64,000 nt of DNA from Kineosporiaceae bacterium (GTDB lineage: Bacteria; Actinomycetota; Actinomycetes; Actinomycetales; Kineosporiaceae): contig JADJPO010000004.1 of the NCBI GenBank assembly GCA_016713225.1, positions 372,001 to 436,000 of the forward strand. The letters are read 5' to 3'. A model generated the notes under the pieces. That model made no database searches and had not been told where the DNA came from. It saw only the letters and a list, made by a program, of their open reading frames with translations. Both the position numbers and the translations under genes were made by a program. Positions 58,908-64,000 of this stretch are shown here, in pieces (within the stretch, counting starts at the first letter, position 1; each line of letters begins with the position of its first letter).

Positions 58908-60337
58908 GCTCCGGCCTCCGACCCGGCGGACCCGACGTCCTCACCGTGCGCGATGGCGACGGCGCGCCGCCGCCGGACGAACCGGGTACCCCACAGCCCG
59001 AGCAGAACTGCCCCGGCAATGCTCGCAGCCGTCCAGCGCGGATCGGTCGGCGCACCCGGCGAGGCGGGCACGATCTCACCCTGCCAGGCGTCGTCCGCAA
59101 CGATCGTTCCAGGTCCCCGGTTCTGGGTCGCGATCCGCGACAGGGGCGTGCTCGCCCCCGTGCGAATGTCGACGCTGAGCAGGCGGGCCTGGCTCTGCTC
59201 GTACCGCTCCACGACGACGTGGGACGCGTCCCGCCAACCCCGAACCTCCTGCGCCTTGACTCCGGGCACCTCGCGTAGGGTCACGGTCAGGTCCGCGCTC
59301 GCACTCAGGTGTCCTCGGTCGACATCGGTGAGGTTGAATCCCAGCGGAATCGGCTTGGCGAGCCGACCGACCAGCAGATCATGCGGCTCGCTGTCCATCA
59401 CGCCGGGGGACGGCTGCAGGATCGCCGCCAGAGCTGAGCCGTCAGCCGAGAACACCGGGGGGACATTGGCGTCACGATCGAGCGCCAGCCGGACGACCGA
59501 GCGACCGTCGCTGATGGAGTAGTCCCAGGGCGCGTCGTCGGACAGCACCACGCCCCACGGCGTCCCCGCGTTCAGTGCTGACGCCACCGGATAGGTCTCG
59601 TCTGCCCGAGCGACGGCGTCCATGGGCCACTGCCACATCGCGGCCGTCCCTGAACTCGACCCATCAGCAGCCAAACTGGTGATCTTTACCGAGCTGAACC
59701 AGAGGGTTTCGCCTACCCAGACCAGTGTGTCGGCACGTGTGCCCAGGGCGTTGTCGAAGCGGTGTGTTCGAACAGTGCCGCTCACGGTGTCGTACACGGC
59801 CAGGCCGGTCACGGCGTTGTCCTGTGCCGACGCATCGGGGGACTGCCAGTAGGCCAGCCTGCGCCCATCGGCCGACAAGGCAGGGCGACCCGGCGAGGGT
59901 GAGTACCCGGGCAGGTCGAGGAACCGGTACTCGCCGGTCCGTGCCGATACCCCGGCCAGGCCGTTCGTTGTGGCCGGGCCGAGTCCGCGCCAGCTGCGCC
60001 GCGCCCCCCCGACCACCGCCGACAACGGCCCGATCGGTCCGGCTTGATCGGTTCCGGGCAACCATGGCGTCGGCGTGACGAAACGATCCGGCAGGGTCAG
60101 CGCCGGCCATGGCGATTCCGTCCGCTGGCTCGTGCTGGGCAACTGCGTGGTGGCCGTCCGAGACCACAGCGTGGCCCCTCCCAGACCGGACACCGTGGCG
60201 ATCAGCAGCACGGCCAGCGCCCCGGCTGCGGTGCGCAGACTGTGTCGGCGACGTCCCGTCGTCCAGAGCTGCGCGGCGTCCAGGTCGCCCGAGGCGCCCT
60301 CGGCGAGCCGGTTCAGCCGCTCTCGCAGATCGCTCAC
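58904..60337 (-). CDS. Membrane-anchored beta-propeller-like protein, putative sigma regulator
   Basis: A 477-residue protein. A short cytoplasmic N-terminus (RERLNRLAEGASGDLDAAQL) precedes a membrane helix near residues 35-57. The extracytoplasmic domain has repeated WD40/TolB-like strands (RPALSADGRRLAYWQ; PPVFSADGSALAAIL), and a second helix near residue 440 is followed by a basic tail. Cotranscribed with and overlapping the sigma factor gene, so it may be a sensor or anti-sigma factor, although no zinc-binding anti-sigma motif (HxxxCxxC) is seen. GTG 60337 has GGAGGAGG 6 nt upstream. Confidence 0.75.
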   Translation of the reverse strand: MSDLRERLNRLAEGASGDLDAAQLWTTGRRRHSLRTAAGALAVLLIATVSGLGGATLWSRTATTQLPSTSQRTESPWPALTLPDRFVTPTPWLPGTDQAGPIGPLSAVVGGARRSWRGLGPATTNGLAGVSARTGEYRFLDLPGYSPSPGRPALSADGRRLAYWQSPDASAQDNAVTGLAVYDTVSGTVRTHRFDNALGTRADTLVWVGETLWFSSVKITSLAADGSSSGTAAMWQWPMDAVARADETYPVASALNAGTPWGVVLSDDAPWDYSISDGRSVVRLALDRDANVPPVFSADGSALAAILQPSPGVMDSEPHDLLVGRLAKPIPLGFNLTDVDRGHLSASADLTVTLREVPGVKAQEVRGWRDASHVVVERYEQSQARLLSVDIRTGASTPLSRIATQNRGPGTIVADDAWQGEIVPASPGAPTDPRWTAASIAGAVLLGLWGTRFVRRRRAVAIAHGEDVGSAGSEAGA

Positions 60338-60425
60338 GTGAGCCCTCCTCCATGATCCTCACCCGTCATGACGCACACCGGGTGACGGAAGGAGGGGTCG
60401 GGCGGGGATCACGCTCATCCCGCCC

Positions 60426-60478
60426 GAGCGCAATGTCACGTCGCGCTCGCCAGACGAGTGCAACGTGACATTGCGCTC
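60426..60478. repeat. Hairpin with perfect 16-bp arms
   Basis: GAGCGCAATGTCACGT (60426-60441) is the exact reverse complement of 60463-60478. It is at the end of the gene stopping at 60477 and upstream of the propeller gene on the same strand, so it may terminate the glycosyltransferase cluster. Sequence is unrelated to families A and B. Confidence 0.8.
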
Positions 60479-61022
60479 ACTGGGGGGTGGGGGTGCGGGC
60501 GAAGAGAGCGGCGGGGACGTCCCAGCCGTAGGTGACGGAGGAGGAGCGGCGGCACAGTTGCCAGGTGATGGGCCAGGACTCGACGCTGACGATCACGATG
60601 TGGTCCAGCTCGTCCAGCCGGACGACGTCCAGCCGGCGGCGCAGTGCCCGCCACAGCACCCAGGGGCGCACGGCGCGATACGGGCGCGAGGTGCCCCAGA
60701 GCTGCCAGACCCGATGCGGGCGCAGCAGGGTGTGGACGCCGACCCGGCGTTCGTCGGCCACCAGGTCGAGCACCTCGACGCCGGGGGGCAGGTCCTCGGG
60801 CGCGGCGCCGTCCGCGATCAGCAGCAACGCCGATCCGCCGGCGGCCACGACCTCACCCAGCATCTGGACGACGATGTGTCGCCGGGCGGGGCCGATGCAC
60901 ACCCCGAGCACGCGCGGCCGAGCCGCCGGCCCGGTCGTGGGTGCAGTCGTGGGCCCGGTCGTGGGCCCGGTCGTGGGCTGCGTCGAGGGCTCTGCCGAGT
61001 GCCCGGCCACGATCTCAGCCAC
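60477..61022 (-). CDS. Hypothetical protein of the glycosyltransferase cluster
   Basis: A 181-residue protein without signal peptide. A Thr/Pro/Gly repeat (TTGPTTGPTTAPTTGP) is encoded by a GTGGGCCCGGTC-type DNA repeat. It is followed by an alpha/beta core: RVLGVCIGPARRHIVVQML, GGSALLLIADGAAPEDL and DHIVIVSVESWPI. The core resembles the N-terminal half of a GT-B fold without the donor-binding half. Overlaps the upstream GT4 gene by 8 bp, so it is probably made with it. No catalytic motif is seen. Could be a truncated or accessory glycosyltransferase. Confidence 0.6.
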   Translation of the reverse strand: MAEIVAGHSAEPSTQPTTGPTTGPTTAPTTGPAARPRVLGVCIGPARRHIVVQMLGEVVAAGGSALLLIADGAAPEDLPPGVEVLDLVADERRVGVHTLLRPHRVWQLWGTSRPYRAVRPWVLWRALRRRLDVVRLDELDHIVIVSVESWPITWQLCRRSSSVTYGWDVPAALFARTPTPQ

Positions 61023-62325
61023 GGATCATCGCCTCCACCTCGGCGCCGACCGGCTCCATGGCCAGGTCCCAGGTGTGGCGCATCGCCAGGTCACGGCAGG
61101 CCTCGAACTGCTCGGTGGTCTCGGCACGGGCCGCTGCGGCGGCCGCCACCAGGGCGTCGCGCACCGCGGCGGCGTCCACGGTCGGCACCCCGAAGAACAG
61201 CGGGTAGTCGCGGAACACCTGGGTGGTGTGGTTGCGCGGGTCGTGCACCCCGATCACCGGACGCCCGGCGGCCATGTAGTCGTAGCCCTTGCCGGCGGTC
61301 ATGTAGATCGAGGACGGCAGCAGCATGGCCAGTGCATCCAGCCCGGAGTAGATCCGCCCCAGCTGCGGCTGCGGCACCGGGCCGCGGTAGCGCACGCCCT
61401 CGACGCCCGACTCGAGCCGTGCCCGGATCGGCCCCTCGGTGTGGGTGAAGAACCCGAGGTAGCCGTAGAAGTCCATGGTGGCCTCGTGCAGTGCGGGCTC
61501 CTTGCGCGCCAGCGCCCAGCCGTCCAGGAACTCCTCGATCGGCAGGTCGCCGCGCACGGTGCCCACGTAGCCGAAACGCAGCGGCTCGGCGGGATCCCGC
61601 GGGGTGAAGGCGACGTCGGCCACGACCTCCTCGGCCAGACCGTTCTCGACCACCCGAATGCGTTCCGCGGCAACGGGATAGCGCTCGCGGTACCACTGCC
61701 CCAGCGGCTCGTTGACGGTCACCGTGAGCGCAGCCTTCTCGATGATCCGCCGCTCCCAGGCGAACGCGGGGTGGTTCGGCGGGAACGCGTCGTCCTCGGT
61801 CAACGGGTTCAGCGTCCACGGGTCGTGGTAGTCGACCACGTACGGCCGGCGCAACATCCGGCCGAGGTGATACGCCGCCCCGTACTGCGCGTAGGGGTTT
61901 CCGGTCGCGAATACGACATCGACCCGGTGCCGGGCGTGCACCGCCAGCGCGTGCGCCAGGAACAGCGGGATGATCGAGGCGTAGATCTCGGGGAAGATCT
62001 TGCGCCGGGCCTTGTCGTGGCCGCGGATCCAGGCCCGGGGAAAGTTCGCGTGCGACCACGACATGGTGCGCAGGTTCTGCCGCAGGTGTTCGCGCGGCAC
62101 CTTGACGTGCACCACCCGGACCCGCGGATCGACGGTGCGCTCCAACTCGGGGTCGATCACCCCGGCCCGCTCGACCCAGTAGTCGCGGTCGGCCGCCAGC
62201 ACCGTGACATCGAATCCCCGCCGGGCGAAGTGGTTGGCCCAGCTCCGGATCCGGTACACCCCGCTGCCGCGCGCCGGCGGGAACTGCATACCCAGCAGCA
62301 ACACGTGAGGCCGCGAACTGCTCAC
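61015..62325 (-). CDS. Family 4 glycosyltransferase
   Basis: A 436-residue GT-B enzyme. The acceptor-side loop is LLGMQFPPARGSGVYRIRSW. VVDYHDPWTLNPLTEDDAFP and VTVNEPLGQWYRERYP lie mid-protein, then VENGLAEEVV. The donor side reads FGYVGTVRGDLPIEEFLDGW, with PSSIYMTAGKGYDYMAAGRP in the usual E-x7-E region, where the family-typical Glu is replaced (Lys-Gly-Tyr-Asp). Transfers a sugar for an envelope or capsular polysaccharide; acceptor and donor unknown. GTG start overlaps the upstream gene stop by 4 bp. Confidence 0.87.
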   Translation of the reverse strand: MSSSRPHVLLLGMQFPPARGSGVYRIRSWANHFARRGFDVTVLAADRDYWVERAGVIDPELERTVDPRVRVVHVKVPREHLRQNLRTMSWSHANFPRAWIRGHDKARRKIFPEIYASIIPLFLAHALAVHARHRVDVVFATGNPYAQYGAAYHLGRMLRRPYVVDYHDPWTLNPLTEDDAFPPNHPAFAWERRIIEKAALTVTVNEPLGQWYRERYPVAAERIRVVENGLAEEVVADVAFTPRDPAEPLRFGYVGTVRGDLPIEEFLDGWALARKEPALHEATMDFYGYLGFFTHTEGPIRARLESGVEGVRYRGPVPQPQLGRIYSGLDALAMLLPSSIYMTAGKGYDYMAAGRPVIGVHDPRNHTTQVFRDYPLFFGVPTVDAAAVRDALVAAAAAARAETTEQFEACRDLAMRHTWDLAMEPVGAEVEAMIRG

Positions 62326-64000
62326 TGTGACCCACCCACCGTGGGAACACCCTCCGCATCCAGGGACAAGGCCGGTACCGCATCCAGGAACGAGGCCAGG
62401 ACGCCGGCCGAGCGCCGTCCGTCGTGCACCTCGGTGACGAAGCCGGGCCCGGACGCCGCCGCCCGCGCAGCCCCGTCGCGGTCGTCGAGCACCTGCTGCA
62501 TCACCTCGCCCAGACTACGGGGCGTGGCCTCGAGCACGGGCACTTCTGCACCGGTCAGCGCCTGCACCGCCTCGCGCAACGGCTGCCCGAGGTGACCGAG
62601 CACCACCCGTCCGGCGGCCATCGCCTCGCAGGCCAGCACGCCGTAGAGCCCGAGCAGCAGTTGGTCGACCACGACGTCGGCGGTGCGGATCAGCTCGGCG
62701 GCCTGCTCCGGCGGCATCCCGGTGACCATGCGCAGCTCGATCACCCCGCGCTCGGACAGCGGGCCGAGCACCCGCTCGACGTCCACGGTGCCCTTGAGGG
62801 CCGGGTTGGACGGCGCGTGGACGACGAGCGGTCGCGCTCGCTCGAGCGGCGCGGGCGCGCCGTGAGGTGAGAACCGATCGGTGTCGACGACCACCGGCAG
62901 CCACTGCGCGGGGGCAGCAGGCTCGGCGCGTTCGGGGAGGTAGTCGAGCTGATCGGGGGTCGAGGCGAACAGCGGCCCGTCGAAGGCCCGCACCTGCGGC
63001 AGCAGCGCATCGCAGCGGGCCTGCAGCCGCCGGGTCAGCTCGCTCCTGGGGTCGGCGAACGGCGAGAACTCGTGCGTCAGACGGTGCCGGCGCGGATCGC
63101 GCACCTCCGAGCCGTGGAACACCAGCCCCACCTGGACCCCGCTCGCCCGCAACAGCGCGGCGTCCGCGACGAAGTCCCGCCCGGCGAGTCCCCCCAGGAT
63201 CGGCCGGCCCGCCTCGAGCAGCACATGCGTCCAGGTGGCGCGGGCCCGGGCCAGGGTACGCAACTGCCAGTCGGCGTCGGTCAGATAGGCCTGCCGGGCC
63301 ACCAGCTCGTCGGCGGGGTAGTCGTACTTCTCGTTGCGCAGCGCCACCACGTACCCGGCGACACCCTCGAGATGCCCTGCGGCGCAACGGGTCCACGCCC
63401 AGGCCTGCCCGGCGCTGTTGGCCGGCCCGATGGCCAGGGTGCGTTGTCCGTCGGGTACGGCGAGTTCGTCCGGCTCGGCCACGGTCAACGCGGCCGCCGC
63501 GGCGTCCACCTCCGTGAACGGCGCCTCCGGCAGCAGGTCGCGGTACACCCCTTGCAGCACCGTTGCCTGCGCCTGCCAGGTGTAGGCCCCCCGCAACGCG
63601 GGATCGTCCATCCGCGCGCGGATCTGCTCGCGGTCGGCCAGCACCCGCTGCACGGCCCGGGCCAGATCGGCGGCGTCACCGGCGATGTGCACCTCGCCCA
63701 GATCGTGCCGGCGCACGAAGTCGGCCTGGGCCCGGCAATCGCTGACCACCATCGGCAACCGGGCGTGCAGGTACTCGAACAGCTTGTTGGCCAGCGCCAT
63801 CTCGTGAGACCCGAAGTGCCGCAACGGGATCAGGCCCACATCGGCGGTCCGCAGGAACGAGACCACCTGGTCCGGGGCGACCCCGGGAACGACGTGCAAC
63901 CGGTCGGCCACGCCGGCCTGGTCCGCCGCGGTGCGCACCGCGGCCACCGCCGGGGTGTGCACCGAGGGCACCGCCACCACGACCAGATGGGCCTCGGGCA
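62322..64000 (-). CDS. Double-domain glycosyltransferase (5' end outside window)
   Basis: The frame is open at base 64000, so the start is beyond the window; about 558 residues are visible. The first visible part is the C-terminal half of one GT-B domain (LPLRHFGSHEMALANKLFEY, then LHARLPMVVSD). After a linker near residue 180, a second GT-B-like domain begins (AIGPANSAGQAWAWTR; GLVFHGSEVRDPRRHRL; VVHAPSNPALKG; VDQLLLGLYGVLACEAMAAG). Tandem transferases may add two sugars in sequence. Coupled to the downstream GT4 gene. Only a partial description is possible. Confidence 0.8.
   Translation of the reverse strand, partial: PEAHLVVVAVPSVHTPAVAAVRTAADQAGVADRLHVVPGVAPDQVVSFLRTADVGLIPLRHFGSHEMALANKLFEYLHARLPMVVSDCRAQADFVRRHDLGEVHIAGDAADLARAVQRVLADREQIRARMDDPALRGAYTWQAQATVLQGVYRDLLPEAPFTEVDAAAAALTVAEPDELAVPDGQRTLAIGPANSAGQAWAWTRCAAGHLEGVAGYVVALRNEKYDYPADELVARQAYLTDADWQLRTLARARATWTHVLLEAGRPILGGLAGRDFVADAALLRASGVQVGLVFHGSEVRDPRRHRLTHEFSPFADPRSELTRRLQARCDALLPQVRAFDGPLFASTPDQLDYLPERAEPAAPAQWLPVVVDTDRFSPHGAPAPLERARPLVVHAPSNPALKGTVDVERVLGPLSERGVIELRMVTGMPPEQAAELIRTADVVVDQLLLGLYGVLACEAMAAGRVVLGHLGQPLREAVQALTGAEVPVLEATPRSLGEVMQQVLDDRDGAARAAASGPGFVTEVHDGRRSAGVLASFLDAVPALSLDAEGVPTVGGSQ

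Overview
The window is a GC-rich chromosomal segment from an actinomycete (Actinomycetota). This rests on the base composition, a WhiB-family regulator, the coenzyme F420 genes fbiA/fbiB, a DUF3499/DUF5719/zincin set, a 13E12-type HNH protein, and many apparently leaderless genes. The pmm / Trm112 / SIS / DUF3499 / zincin / whiB2 / fbiA / fbiB gene set, with ahcY nearby, matches the order I recall around Rv3248c-Rv3262 of Mycobacterium tuberculosis. The mycobacterial manA is absent, and an unrelated two-component pair and a cation transporter lie inside the block. The order within Actinomycetota cannot be fixed from the sequence alone. There are no rRNA, tRNA, phage, IS or CRISPR features, so it reads as core chromosome with a few accessory islands.

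Layout. Bases 1-5.8 kb hold a DUF4350 / MoxR / DUF58 cluster convergent with SpoIIM, then RDD and an acyltransferase-like membrane protein. 5.9-10.5 kb holds ahcY, a LysE exporter, a caspase-fold-like DUF6345 gene with a partner gene, and DedA. 10.5-12.6 kb is a tail-to-tail response regulator and histidine kinase. 12.6-16.5 kb is the minus-strand series pmm, Trm112, SIS, CDF, histidine kinase. 16.5-25.8 kb holds a zinc ribbon, DUF3499, zincin, DUF5719, a giant GT2 membrane protein, whiB2 and DUF2339. 25.9-33.2 kb holds an HNH/DUF222 gene with an SOS-box-like promoter, a MacS-type two-component system, fbiA-fbiB and L-lactate dehydrogenase. 33.2-43.1 kb holds a heparinase-like secreted protein, a diguanylate cyclase, an AlkA-like glycosylase and an envelope glycan/lipid island with two flippase-like paralogues, a GT-methyltransferase fusion and a GT2. 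43.2-57.8 kb is dominated by secreted or membrane proteins (M1 and M13 peptidases, DUF1996, SBP-vWA, GT-C-like, PGRP amidase with cell-wall-binding repeats, SpoIID) plus a 3-oxoacid CoA-transferase pair. 57.9-64 kb holds an ArsC-like protein, a SigE-type sigma factor with a membrane propeller partner, and the start of a glycosyltransferase cluster that leaves the window.

Three themes run through the window. First, many genes start 6-8 nt downstream of a TANNNT -10 box, so leaderless transcription is probably common; I used this to choose several starts. Second, long near-perfect hairpins occupy gene junctions, most of them convergent, and fall into at least two sequence-related families. One hairpin supplies the C-terminal codons of the sigma factor. 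Third, two 11-bp-period arrays with palindromic cores precede accessory genes.

The best candidates for something new are the DUF6345 gene pair behind its three-copy operator-like array, the hairpin families, the symmetric SpoIIM/RDD promoter, and a G19 homopolymer inside the DUF1996 gene that could switch its reading frame.
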